A stretch of 54,784 bases of DNA, taken from contig NZ_JRLB01000074.1 in NCBI RefSeq assembly GCF_000764495.1, forward strand, positions 1 through 54,784. The letters are read 5' to 3'. The notes under the pieces are model-generated. The model did no database searches. It had not been told where the DNA came from and saw only the letters and a program-made list of their open reading frames with translations. This DNA comes from Nitrincola sp. A-D6 (GTDB lineage Bacteria > Pseudomonadota > Gammaproteobacteria > Pseudomonadales > Balneatricaceae). Positions 9,005 to 18,585 of this stretch are shown piece after piece. A program made the position numbers and the translations under genes. Positions within the stretch are counted from its first letter, which is position 1. Each line of letters opens with the position of its first letter.

Positions 9005-10759
9005 ATGTCTGGCACACATGAGATCAAGAGTGAGAAAATTTTAGTCAAAGACATCTTTAGTAACATGTGGTTCAGAGTACCAGAGTATCAACGTCCCTAT
9101 GTATGGGGGGATGATCAGATCGACGACTTACTCGATGATCTTGTATTTGCGCTTAACGAAAAACCAGATCAAGATTATTTTTTAGGTTCATTCGTTTATC
9201 AATCGAAACGTGCCGGAAGCAGTCCCGGACAAAAGTTTGATGAAAATGATCTTCTTGATGGTCAGCAGCGCATGACTACTTTATTTTTACTTTTTGCGTG
9301 TATTCGTGATTTATCAGCTAACCCAGACCTAAAAGATGCTTGTCAAAAAGCGATTTTTCAGAAAGGTAACAATTTTGATGGCGTTCCAGAGAGATCTCGA
9401 ATCATCTTCGCTATTCGCCCAGAAGTGCAGGATTTTGTAGACAATCATATAAAGCTTGAGTGTGGCACTGACGAAGAAGCGGCATTAGAGACTTTGATCA
9501 CCAAAAGTCCAGATCCATCTGTAAAAAATATGGCTCATGCAATACTTAAGATAAGAAGAGTGCTCAATGCACTCATTAAGGATACAAATAACAAATTTGA
9601 GCTATCAGACTTCTACAGCTTCATTCGTAAAAATGTCCTCTTAATTTACGTTGCAACAGAAAATCTTGATGATGCTTTTCGTCTATTTACCATTCTAAAT
9701 GACCGTGGTATGCCACTGCGAAATAGTGATATTTTGAAGTCAACTAATCTCGGTGCATTAGCAGAAGACAGTGATAAAGAGCGTTATGCAAAGTTATGGG
9801 AAGAAGCTGAAGGTGAGCTTGGTGATGATTTCGACCGTTTCCTGAATCATATACGTACAATTTTATTGAAAGAAAAAGCTCGACTGAATTTACTTGATGA
9901 GTTTGAGCACAAAATATATAACCCAAAGGAAAAAGAAAAGACCACGGGGTTATTAAAAAAACCAACTTTATCAAAGGGTAAAGAAACTTTTAAAGTCGTC
10001 GAGCGATACCTAAAGCACTACAATCAGCTCTTGGGTGAAGACAATTACAAGGAGACAGGCAACTCATTCGAATTCGATAATCTTATTCAAATTATGTTGA
10101 TTGGTCTTCCATCTTCCGATTGGCTACCACCATTAATGAGATTCATTGACTGCTTTGGACACCAACGAATCCTTGAATTTCTAAAAAAATTGGACAATCA
10201 GTTATCCTCTGATTGGATTGCACAGTATTCACCGACAGCGCGTATTGAGAGGATGAATAATATTATTCGTGCAATAGAAGCAGGCAATGATGCAAATCAT
10301 CTTTTGGATCAAATAAAACCTTTTGAATTCGACGAAGATGGATTTAATCGTGCAATTAATTCTGCTGTGTATGGACGACGATTCACAAGATATCTTCTTC
10401 TGAAGCTAGATTATCTCTATGCCGACCATAGTCAAAGGATGTCCTTGAATTATCTTTCTGTAGAGCATGTGCTTCCTCAAAATCCAAGTGCTAATAGCCA
10501 ATGGCTGAAAGACTTTACTAATGATCAAAGAGAGCAATGGACTCATCGATTAGGTAATTTGGTACTCATCACTACGAAGAAAAATACATCACAAGGCAAC
10601 CTAGATTTCGCTGAAAAGAAAGTTAGATACTTTCAAAAACGCATCAGTACATGCCCAAATTCGCTAAGGGTGTTGCAGAATCAAAAATGGACGATAGTCG
10701 AGCTTGTAGCTAACCACAATGCAGTTATTAATAGGTTGAAAGATCACTATGGCTTTTAA
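9005..10759 (+). CDS. GmrSD-type DUF262/DUF1524 protein (type IV restriction-like)
   Basis: Protein of 584 aa fusing an N-terminal DUF262 (GmrS/ParB-like) and a C-terminal DUF1524 (GmrD/HNH-like) domain. Seen are VPEYQRPYVWGDDQIDDLLDDL and the nucleotide-hydrolysis motif DGQQR at about residues 85-89 in the N-half, and VEHVLPQNP (about 485) with HRLGNLVLIT (about 515) as the His-Asn nuclease part. GmrSD cleaves glucosylated hydroxymethylcytosine phage DNA; BrxU-like relatives attack other modified bases. With both catalytic motifs intact, cutting of modified phage DNA is a fair guess. An AAGGAAC site precedes the ATG. It stands upstream of two RNA hairpins that separate it from the helicase operon. 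Confidence 0.88.
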   Translation: MSGTHEIKSEKILVKDIFSNMWFRVPEYQRPYVWGDDQIDDLLDDLVFALNEKPDQDYFLGSFVYQSKRAGSSPGQKFDENDLLDGQQRMTTLFLLFACIRDLSANPDLKDACQKAIFQKGNNFDGVPERSRIIFAIRPEVQDFVDNHIKLECGTDEEAALETLITKSPDPSVKNMAHAILKIRRVLNALIKDTNNKFELSDFYSFIRKNVLLIYVATENLDDAFRLFTILNDRGMPLRNSDILKSTNLGALAEDSDKERYAKLWEEAEGELGDDFDRFLNHIRTILLKEKARLNLLDEFEHKIYNPKEKEKTTGLLKKPTLSKGKETFKVVERYLKHYNQLLGEDNYKETGNSFEFDNLIQIMLIGLPSSDWLPPLMRFIDCFGHQRILEFLKKLDNQLSSDWIAQYSPTARIERMNNIIRAIEAGNDANHLLDQIKPFEFDEDGFNRAINSAVYGRRFTRYLLLKLDYLYADHSQRMSLNYLSVEHVLPQNPSANSQWLKDFTNDQREQWTHRLGNLVLITTKKNTSQGNLDFAEKKVRYFQKRISTCPNSLRVLQNQKWTIVELVANHNAVINRLKDHYGF

Positions 10760-10801
10760 AATTAGCCAAGTGACTTTCCAGAGTGCAATAGGTATTCAAT
10801 C

Positions 10802-10823
10802 AGCCAGAGACAAAAATCTGGCT
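10802..10823 (+). terminator. Short perfect hairpin after the GmrSD-type gene
   Basis: AGCCAGA and TCTGGCT form a perfect 7-bp stem with an A-rich 8-base loop, 42 bases after the GmrSD-type stop codon. No U-tract follows. It could end the upstream transcript or form part of a two-hairpin leader together with the next stem-loop. Confidence 0.45.
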
Positions 10824-10829
10824 TAGATA

Positions 10830-10878
10830 CGATAGCATTCGTAACGTTGCCTGATGCAGGTTCAATGTTATGCTATCG
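10830..10878 (+). ncRNA. Long near-perfect stem-loop in the leader of the SNF2 helicase gene
   Basis: A strong composite hairpin is seen 41 bases before the helicase ATG. The outer stem is CGATAGCAT with ATGCTATCG (9 bp). After a TCGT bulge comes AACGTTG with CAATGTT (7 bp with one G-U), then CCTG with CAGG closing a three-base ATG loop, with a small TT bulge on the 3' side. About 20 base pairs in 49 bases is far more than chance would suggest. It may be a cis-regulatory leader, a small RNA or an attenuator that controls the restriction operon. No known RNA family is recognised, so the function is open. Confidence 0.5.
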
Positions 10879-10919
10879 GATTTAAATACCAACTTTTTCT
10901 TAAGGAATAAGTATTTGGG

Positions 10920-13801
10920 ATGCAGATAACTAACTATCAAGCCAAATATTTTGCTCATGAACTGACAATAAGACATGCTTCAGGGGGTGTTGATAGTCTA
11001 TCGCAGTCGTTATTTGATGCCAGTGTAGACCTCAATCCACACCAAATTAATGCAGCACTCTTCGCGTTGACTAATCCATTAAGTCAAGGCGTCGTACTTG
11101 CTGATGAAGTTGGCTTAGGTAAAACCATTGAAGCGGGCTTGGTGCTATCGCAATACTGGCTGAAAGACGCCGTAGACTTCTGATTATTTGTCCAGCATCG
11201 CTACGTAGGCAGTGGGCGCAGGAGCTGTTGGATAAATTCAACTTACCCTCGCAGATACTGGATGCTAAAACTTGGAAAAACCTGCAAAAAGAAGGGGTGT
11301 ATAACCCACTTTCAGGCAAGCAGGTAATGATCATGTCCTATCACTATGCTACTCGGCTCGAAGAGCAATTACTGGTAGAGCCTTGGGATTTAGTTGTCAT
11401 TGATGAAGCACATAAGCTAAGAAACGCGCATCGTACCAGTAACAAAATGGGCCAGCGACTTAAACGCGCATTGGCCGGTCGTAAAAAATTATTGTTGACT
11501 GCAACACCACTGCAAAACTCTCTCATGGAGTTGTATGGCTTATCGACCCTTATTGACGAACACCTGTTTGGTGATGACAAAACCTTTCGTCAAAATTATA
11601 TCCAGGGTGGAAGCTCAGTTGCTGAACTCAAAACCAGATTAAAGGGCTTTATACATCGCACACTCAGGCGCGATGTATTGGAATATGTACGCTACACACA
11701 GCGCCAGACACTGACTGTTCCCTTTAGGCCAACAACACAAGAGCAAGATCTCTACAATGGCATTTCAGCCTTACTTGAACGCGATCAAAGCTATGCACTC
11801 CCACGCAGCCAACGGCATTTAACTGGCTTGATTCTGCGGAAACTTCTAGCATCCAGTTCTCATGCTGTCATGTACACGCTGGAAACCATTTTAAAGCGCT
11901 TGGAATCCCTTAAAGAGCACAATAGCTGTGACTATGACCTAGTGGCTACACTAGTCGATGAGGATGATCTTGAGCAAGACTACCTTGAAGAAGTAGATGA
12001 CACGACCATAACTGATGATGATATAGACCTTGAATTGCTTGATGATGAAATAAATGAAATCAAGCTGTATATAGCCAAAGCCAAGGCTATTGAAACAGAC
12101 AGTAAAGCTAAAGCCCTATTAATAGCCTTGGGTCAGGGCTTCGAAAAAATGGATGCGATGGGTGCCCCGCGCAAAGTCATTGTCTTTACCGAATCCAAAC
12201 GAACTCAGGAATATCTCAACCACTATCTCGCAGCTAATGACTTTGCAGACAAAATCGTGACCTTCAGTGGTTCTAACAATCACCCCCAAGCAACAGACGT
12301 CTATCAACGCTGGCTTGATGAAAATAAAGACAGCGACAAAATAAGTGGTTCGCCTCAGATTGATCGACGCACAGCATTGATTGATCACTTCAAACATCAC
12401 GCAGAAATAATGATTGCCACTGAAGCAGCCGCAGAAGGGGTTAACCTTCAGTTTTGCTCACTGTTAATCAACTACGATTTGCCTTGGAACCCACAGAGGG
12501 TAGAGCAACGCATAGGCCGTTGTCATCGCTACGGCCAAAAGTTTGATGTGGTTGTCATTAATTTTTTGAACGAATCTAACAAAGCAGATCAACGCGTACT
12601 TGAGCTGCTCACAGAAAAATTTCATCTATTTGACGGAGTGTTCGGTGCATCCGATGAAGTACTAGGTAGCATAGAATCTGGTTTAGACTTTGAAAAACGT
12701 ATCCAAGCGATTTACGCGACTTGCCGCAGGTCTGAAGAGATTGATTCGGCATTTAAACTGCTACAGCTTGAGTTGGAAGCCGATATCAATGAGAAGATGC
12801 AAGCCACTCGACAACTCTTGCTGGAAAATTTCGACGAGGACATTCATGACCTGCTGAAACTGCGGCTAAATGCTGCCGAGCAAAGGCTCGACAAAGTAGG
12901 GCGATGGTTTTGGACACTCACACAGCACGAATTACAGAGTCTTGCTATCTTTAATCCAAACAACCACAGCTTTCAGTTAAACACCCCTATCCCTCAGATT
13001 CAGAAAGGGTTTTACCAACTTCATAAACGGGGAGCCAAACAAAATAATGAGGGCACATTGGCGAATGCTCACCGCTACAGGCTATCAGCCCCACTTGGGG
13101 AATGGGTGCTGCAACAGGCTCTTAATCGTGAGTTACTGCCACCAGCGGAACTGATCTTTGATTACTCTGCACATAATGCCAAGGTGTCAGTTGTTGAAAG
13201 TCTCATCGGTCTGACAGGAGTTCTTCGGCTACAAAAATTCAGTATCGAATCTTTAGAGCGTTGTGAGGAGTACTTGCTGTTTGCCACTTTTGATAAGCAA
13301 GGCAACCGTATCCCCGCAGAAGTTGTGCAAAAGCTGATGCAACTATCGGCTTATGAGCGAGACTCCCAACAAGAATTCAAGATAGCCGAGCCATCTGATT
13401 CAGAGAGAAAGCTTGACCAAATTTTAGAAGCTGAACGCAATCAAGTTGAAAAATCAGTTAACGAACGAAATCTCAATTTTTTCGAGCAGGAAGTGGACAA
13501 ACTCGATACTTGGGCAGATGATCTAAAAGAAGGGCTTGAGCAATCGATCAAAGAACTCGATAAAGAAATCAAACAGGTGCGCCGTGATGCCAAAGTCGCG
13601 GTCACTCTAGAAGAAAAGCTTACACTACAAAAAAAGCAGAAAGCACTGGAAAGTCAGCGCAACAAGAACCGGCGTGACCTTTTTGACAAACAAGATGAGG
13701 TTGATGAGCGCCGTGAGGCATTGATTGAGGCGCTTGAAGGTAAGCTCAATAGGAAAACTCAGGTTGAAACACTTTTCACCCTACAATGGAGTGTAAAATG
13801 A
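10920..13801 (+). CDS. SNF2-type DEAD/DEAH helicase of a restriction-like operon (one apparent frameshift)
   Basis: Large superfamily 2 helicase, about 960 aa when the frame is repaired. Motifs in order: Walker A DEVGLGKTIEA, the restored block RRLLIICPASLRRQW, DEAH box VVIDEAHKLRN, motif III LLTATPLQN, and the C-terminal helicase motif IGRCHRYGQ. The last 250 residues are charged and coiled-coil-like, ending [13 protein letters not shown]. The frame breaks at GG 11158-11159; one extra G gives QYWAERRRRLL, so the gene is probably intact. SNF2 helicases of this length translocate on DNA in systems such as DISARM (DrmD) and in helicase-associated Mod/Res operons. No DrmA, B or C is present, so this is not DISARM. 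Confidence 0.85.
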
Positions 13802-14019
13802 AAGAAAATAAAAAGTTATTGTTTTTAATGAAATTACTGGACTGGAACACATATTTTCAGCTTATGCATGGGTGTGAATTTATCCGCTCAGAGCTTGATT
13901 TTGGTGGTCAAAGTACTATAATTCGCACCAACAATACCCCTCCCGCTTCTCGTCTCACCTTCGGGTTAGAATGTAGCGCACCGCGAGGGGTTACTCATTT
14001 ATGGGGGATCGAAAAGTGA
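13798..14019 (+). CDS. Small ORF overlapping helicase stop; possible gene remnant
   Basis: A 73-codon ORF begins at an ATGA overlap with the helicase stop codon, the usual sign of translational coupling. The first 40 or so residues ([20 protein letters not shown] onward) look like real AT-rich coding sequence, but the rest runs through the structured RNA region in front of the Abi_2 gene and looks non-coding. I recognise no family. It may be the 5' stub of an accessory gene that was replaced when the AbiF RNA-plus-protein cassette arrived; it may also be translated only to link the helicase to the next gene. Confidence 0.3.
   Translation: MKENKKLLFLMKLLDWNTYFQLMHGCEFIRSELDFGGQSTIIRTNNTPPASRLTFGLECSAPRGVTHLWGIEK
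13921..14000 (+). ncRNA. Candidate AbiF-associated structured RNA
   Basis: Directly before the Abi_2 gene lies a GC-rich fold in AT-rich surroundings. Stems seen: CCCCTC 13937-13942 with GAGGGG 13985-13990; CGC 13944-13946 with GCG 13976-13978; TTCT 13947-13950 with AGAA 13968-13971; ACC 13957-13959 with GGT 13964-13966 closing a TTCG tetraloop, so the tip is the extra-stable cUUCGg type. Structured RNAs upstream of abiF-type genes are described (the abiF RNA motif) and have been linked to RNA-based toxin-antitoxin behaviour related to Cas13 ancestry. That this element is a member is inference from position and fold; the ends given are approximate. Confidence 0.6.
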
Positions 14020-14954
14020 ACCCAAGCAACAAACCAAAGCCTCGCAAGCAAGCCTATACCAAACCGCCCACCTCATTTTCTGAACAAGTCGTCCGTCTTG
14101 AGCAGCGAGGTTTGATCATTGATGACAAGGCCAAAGCTGAATTCTACTTATCACAACTGAACTATTACCGCTTTGCTGCTTATTGTCTGCCGTTTGAGCA
14201 GGATCATGCCACACACAGGTTTCGTCAAGGCACCACGTTTGATACCGTACTTAATCTCTACATATTTGATAGAGAGCTGCGCCTGCTGGTTCTGGATGCT
14301 ATTGAACGGGTTGAAGTCTCATTGAGAACACAATTGGCATACCACCTTAGCCATAACCACAATAGCTCACACCCACATCTAAATCCGGCTTTATTTCATA
14401 ATCCGGTGGGGTACGGTGCCAGCCTGAATAAACTTGACCAAGATATAAAACGTAGCCGTGAAGAGTTTATTAAACACCTAACTTCAAAATACGAAGAGCT
14501 ACAGCCGCCCATCTGGGCTGTAGTTGAGCTGATGACCATGGGGCAGTTATCAAAGTGGTTTTCGAATATCGAAGCCAGATCAGACCGCCAAGCAATAAGC
14601 CGTGTCTACGGACTAGATGAAAAGATCATGACCTCTTTTTGCGAACACCTTTCGTTGGTTCGTAATCATGCCGCACATCATGCTCGGCTTTGGAACCGCG
14701 ATTTCACAAAAACCCCGATGCTGCCTCGACGTGGTGACCCAAAACTGCTAAGCAGTCTTTTGCTTTTGCCAGATACAGATAGGCGCTTAAGAAAGCTCTA
14801 TAACACCTTTGTTATTCTCGCTTATTTGATGAACACTATCTGTGGCGTAAACCACTGGGCTGTGCGGTTGGAAAAACTCATAAGTAACCATCATATCGAT
14901 CCTATAAAAATGGGTTTTCCGAGTAATTGGCAGCAAAAAGACATTTGGATATAA
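14001..14954 (+). CDS. Abi_2 (AbiF/AbiD) family HEPN abortive-infection protein
   Basis: Protein of 317 aa of the Abi_2 family. N-terminal [18 protein letters not shown] and [17 protein letters not shown] are family landmarks, [29 protein letters not shown] is the conserved central helix pair, and [15 protein letters not shown] (Arg at about 221, His at about 226) is the R-x4-H motif of a HEPN RNase. Members stop phage growth by cutting RNA, and some are held in check by an adjacent structured RNA. A convincing fold sits immediately 5' of the start. The protein lies between the helicase and AIPR genes, as a cassette nested in the restriction operon. A GTG at 14016 is an alternative start. Confidence 0.9.
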   Translation: MGDRKVNPSNKPKPRKQAYTKPPTSFSEQVVRLEQRGLIIDDKAKAEFYLSQLNYYRFAAYCLPFEQDHATHRFRQGTTFDTVLNLYIFDRELRLLVLDAIERVEVSLRTQLAYHLSHNHNSSHPHLNPALFHNPVGYGASLNKLDQDIKRSREEFIKHLTSKYEELQPPIWAVVELMTMGQLSKWFSNIEARSDRQAISRVYGLDEKIMTSFCEHLSLVRNHAAHHARLWNRDFTKTPMLPRRGDPKLLSSLLLLPDTDRRLRKLYNTFVILAYLMNTICGVNHWAVRLEKLISNHHIDPIKMGFPSNWQQKDIWI

Positions 14955-14965
14955 GGATGTGTACT

Positions 14966-15067
14966 ATGCAGTTTTTTATTCGAGAGCTATTCGAATTAAT
15001 TAAAGGTAATTTCAACAATAAATCGAGCGTAGAAACATTATTTGCCATGCAATGGAGTATTAATTAA
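14966..15067 (+). CDS. 33-codon ORF resembling the helicase C-terminal tail
   Basis: A short ORF between abiF and the AIPR gene ends SVETLFAMQWSIN, clearly like the end of the SNF2 helicase ([13 protein letters not shown]). The similarity also shows at DNA level over about 40 bases but is not identical, so it is an old or paralogous copy and not a fresh duplication. Its TAA overlaps the AIPR start codon as TAATG, so it can couple translation. It may be the tail of a deleted helicase-like or accessory gene, or a small docking peptide. No function is known. Confidence 0.45.
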   Translation: MQFFIRELFELIKGNFNNKSSVETLFAMQWSIN

Positions 15068-16905
15068 TGGCTAGTATACAAGTAGAGCATATGGATGCTC
15101 TGAAAAAAGTATTGGATCAAAGATATGTAAGCTTACTTCCGGACCTTATCCCCAGAAAAGGAGCTAGTGAAGATGAAAATGCTAAAAAGCAGATTAGCCG
15201 CGCTTTTTCTGCGTTTGTACTACAAAAAAAATTCGACACATCAGCACAGGATGCAGCGGCTGCGGTAACAGATAATTACAATGATAACGGAATAGATGCC
15301 ATATACTTCGATGATTCAACTCAGTGTTTAGTTCTACTCCAGTGCAAACTGCATTCAACAGAAGATTTCAAACAGGAAGATGCTCAGGAATGTATCACGG
15401 GTGTCGATCTTTTATTAAAACAGCAGTTCGATACATTCAACCAAAATGTTCAAGATAGAATCAGCGACATAGAAAGATATCTAGATGATTGCAAGAGTAT
15501 TCAGTTAATTGTAGCGTGTACCGGGAAGCAATTTGCAAAGCATGCTACAGTTCGTCTCGATAATTATGTCAGCAATGACAAGAAAGAAGACGAACGATTG
15601 AATGATAAAGTAATCTATATCGATGCCGGTAAAATTTCAGAATGGCTTCTAGCGGAACATACGGTTCCCAGAGTTGATGCAAAGTTAAAACTGGAAAAGT
15701 CACAGAAAACAACCAATACAAGAATGATGGTTCATGGCATTGTTGCGCTGGAAGACCTCGTTGCCCTTCATATTAAGTACGAAAAAGCATTATATGAAAA
15801 AAATATTCGTTATTTCCTTGGTTCGAAAAAATCAGAAGTTAATTCAGCTATAAAGAAGACATTGCAATCACAGCCTGAAAACTTTTTATATCTCAATAAT
15901 GGTATTACCGCCCTCTGTGAAAAACTTAATCCAAAAAATCCTAATAGCAAGAGCCATACCCATGAAGCAATAGGATTAAGTATCGTCAATGGTGCTCAAA
16001 CAATAGCTTCTGCGGCTGAGTTCAGAACTCTAAACCCCGAATCAGATATTAGCTCCGCAAAAGTTTTGTTGACCCTTATTCATGCGCCAGATGCAGGAAG
16101 TTTCCACAAGGAGGTTACCAAGGCTAGGAATTTTCAAAACCCGGTTCATATTTCAAACTTTATTTCTCTTGATGAGCAGCAAGAAGATATCCGAAAAAAT
16201 CTAAAGCTTCATGGTTTTGATTATCACTATCGCCCAGAGGCAACCCTAAATGGATCAAACATTATAACAATTGATGAAGCAATAACAGCGCTAACGTGTC
16301 TTCTGCCAGATCCACGGCACTCTATTTGGCTTAAGTCTGATCCAATGCGTTACAGAGACGAAGATAGTGAATACTACAAGGCTAACTTTGGAGAAAATAT
16401 CTCTGCAATTAAGCTTATAAATGCCGTTAAGTGCTACAAAATTATCCGTGATCTTGTTAGTGATTATGAACGAGGTGTCAACGGACAAGAAAAGCTAATT
16501 TACAGACATGGTGCAATCGTGCTGACGAGCACTGTGTTGAAACGACTTGTGCAGAGAATTGATAGTCGGGAATTAGTTGATGAGGCAGTAATTAAGAAAT
16601 TGATAAGCGTTCCACTAGATCAGCTAAGGGAGCAAGCAGTCGAAGATTTTACAAAAAGAGGAGTAGGGAACTTTGGCCCACTTAGTTTCTTCAGAAATGT
16701 TACATTTGGATCTACATTCGCTCTAAATCTTCTATTGTCGCAAGCGAACCTCAATGATGTAGATAAGCAGCAAGCTGAAAAACTAAAAAACATAACCAAA
16801 CCCAAGACAGCTACAAATGATGTCGAAACAGCTAAAAAAGAAGAAAAAGAATATCAGTACATGCCACTTATCAAGTTCTTATTGCATAAAACTTCACAGC
16901 TTTAG
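15067..16905 (+). CDS. AIPR-family abortive phage-infection protein
   Basis: Protein of 612 aa matching the AIPR (abortive infection phage resistance) family by its central block: ALYEKNIRYFLGSKKSEVNS, NFLYLNNGITALCEKL and LSIVNGAQTIASAAEF are seen. Near the N-terminus, NDNGIDAIYFDD (Asp about 77) followed by LLQCKL (Gln 92, Lys 94) looks like the D...QxK core of a PD-(D/E)XK nuclease, which suggests DNA or RNA cleavage. AIPR proteins often sit next to type I or III restriction genes and probably act as a back-up that is triggered when restriction fails. The start overlaps the preceding small ORF and the Mod gene follows 34 bases later. Confidence 0.87.
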   Translation: MASIQVEHMDALKKVLDQRYVSLLPDLIPRKGASEDENAKKQISRAFSAFVLQKKFDTSAQDAAAAVTDNYNDNGIDAIYFDDSTQCLVLLQCKLHSTEDFKQEDAQECITGVDLLLKQQFDTFNQNVQDRISDIERYLDDCKSIQLIVACTGKQFAKHATVRLDNYVSNDKKEDERLNDKVIYIDAGKISEWLLAEHTVPRVDAKLKLEKSQKTTNTRMMVHGIVALEDLVALHIKYEKALYEKNIRYFLGSKKSEVNSAIKKTLQSQPENFLYLNNGITALCEKLNPKNPNSKSHTHEAIGLSIVNGAQTIASAAEFRTLNPESDISSAKVLLTLIHAPDAGSFHKEVTKARNFQNPVHISNFISLDEQQEDIRKNLKLHGFDYHYRPEATLNGSNIITIDEAITALTCLLPDPRHSIWLKSDPMRYRDEDSEYYKANFGENISAIKLINAVKCYKIIRDLVSDYERGVNGQEKLIYRHGAIVLTSTVLKRLVQRIDSRELVDEAVIKKLISVPLDQLREQAVEDFTKRGVGNFGPLSFFRNVTFGSTFALNLLLSQANLNDVDKQQAEKLKNITKPKTATNDVETAKKEEKEYQYMPLIKFLLHKTSQL

Positions 16906-16939
16906 ATGTCATAAATTAAAGATATGAAAAGAGAAAACC

Positions 16940-18570
16940 ATGAATAAAACTAAACTCGAATTGACGTGGATAGGAAAAGATAAGCGGCCCAAACTGGAAC
17001 CCCGTATTCTGCTGGAAGATCCTGCGCTTTCCTATCATGCTAGCCAGAAAGTAACTGAAAACGATATTTTTGAGAATAAGTTGATTTTTGGTGATAACTT
17101 GCTGGCGCTGAAGTCACTAGAGCAAGAGTACATTGGAAAAGTGAAATGTATCTCTATTGATCCACCTTACAATACTGGAAGTGCATTTGAACATTATGAT
17201 GATGGGTTAGAACATTCGATTTGGCTATCTCTTCTTAAAGAACGCCTAACTATTTTACGATCACTATTATCTTTAGATGGCTCGATATGGATCTCTATAG
17301 ATGATAATGAAATGGCATATTTAAAAGTACTCCTCGATGAAGTATTTGGTCGTTCAAACTTTGTCGCAACTATAGTTTGGGAGAAGAGAAAAACAAGAGA
17401 AAATCGAAGGGTTTTTTCATTTAAACATGATTTTATTTTGGTCTACGCAAAAAGTAAGCCTAACTTTGATATTTCAAGAAATTCTTTACCTCTGACAGAT
17501 GAAATTAAAGCTAGATATAAAAATCCTGATGGCGATCAAAGAGGTCCGTGGCAGTCAATTTCTGCACTTGCTCAAGCAGGACATGGAACAAAAAGCCAAT
17601 TCTATACTTTGGTAACGCCATCTGGACGTGAATTAGATCCACCGGCTGGAAATTGTTGGCGTTACACAAAAGATAGAATGGAAAAAGAAATAGCAGATAA
17701 TAGAATTTGGTTCGGTAAAAAAGGCGATAATGCTCCTAGGATAAAAAAATTTTTAAGCGAATCTACTGATCAGGGTGTTACCCCAGAGACTATTTGGTAT
17801 GCAGATGATGTAGGAACAACAGATTCTGCTAGGAAGCATATAAATGAAATATTCAATAAAAATCTCACCTTTGATACTCCTAAGCCTGAAGAGCTAATTA
17901 GTAGAATTATTCACATTGCTACTAACCAAGGTGAACTTATATTAGATTCATTTGCTGGCTCTGGTACAACAGGCGCTGTAGCCCATAAAATGGGACGCCG
18001 CTGGATTATGGTAGAGCTGGGCGAGCACTGCCATACACATATCATCCCTAGATTGAAAAAAGTCATTGATAGCGAAGATCAGGGCGGCATTTCAAAATCA
18101 CTCAACTGGCATGGCGGCGGTGGCTTCCGTTACTACAAGCTTGCACCTTCTCTATTGCAAAAAGACCAATGGGACAACTGGTCATTAATAAAGAGTATAA
18201 CGCTGAAATGCTGGCCGAAGCGGTCTGCAAATTAGAGGGCTTTACCTATGCGCCTTCTGATACCCTTTGGTGGCAACATGGCTATTCTACTGAAACAGAT
18301 TTCATCTATGTGACCACACAGAATCTCTCATTAGAGCAATTGGAATTAATTAGCGAGGACGTTGGTAGCGATAAAACTCTGCTAGTGATGTGTGGTGCCT
18401 TTCGCTGTAACGCAGATCGCTTTGCGAATCTCACCATCAAAAAACTGCCAAAAGCTGTGTTGAAGCATTGCGAGTGGGCACATGATGATTATAGTTTGAA
18501 TGTGCAAAATCTACCGATGGCACAGACTGATTCTGTAAACGCACAGCCACAACAAGACGACCTGTTTTAA
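16940..18570 (+). CDS. Type III restriction-modification DNA adenine methyltransferase Mod (one apparent frameshift)
   Basis: Beta-class N6-adenine methyltransferase, about 543 aa after repair. The catalytic DPPY motif is at residues 74-77 (SIDPPYNTGSAF) and the SAM-binding motif FAGSGTT at about 335 (DSFAGSGTTGAVAHKMGRRW), with the target-recognition region between. The frame breaks at GG 18180-18181; one more G gives DNWVINKEYNAEMLAEAVCKLEGF, the continuous family C-terminus ending in a QQDDLF tail. Mod marks host DNA at a short asymmetric site and gives Res its specificity. RBS-like AAAAGAG lies before the ATG. Res begins 15 bases after. Confidence 0.9.
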
Positions 18571-18585
18571 GAAATGGAGTAAGAC

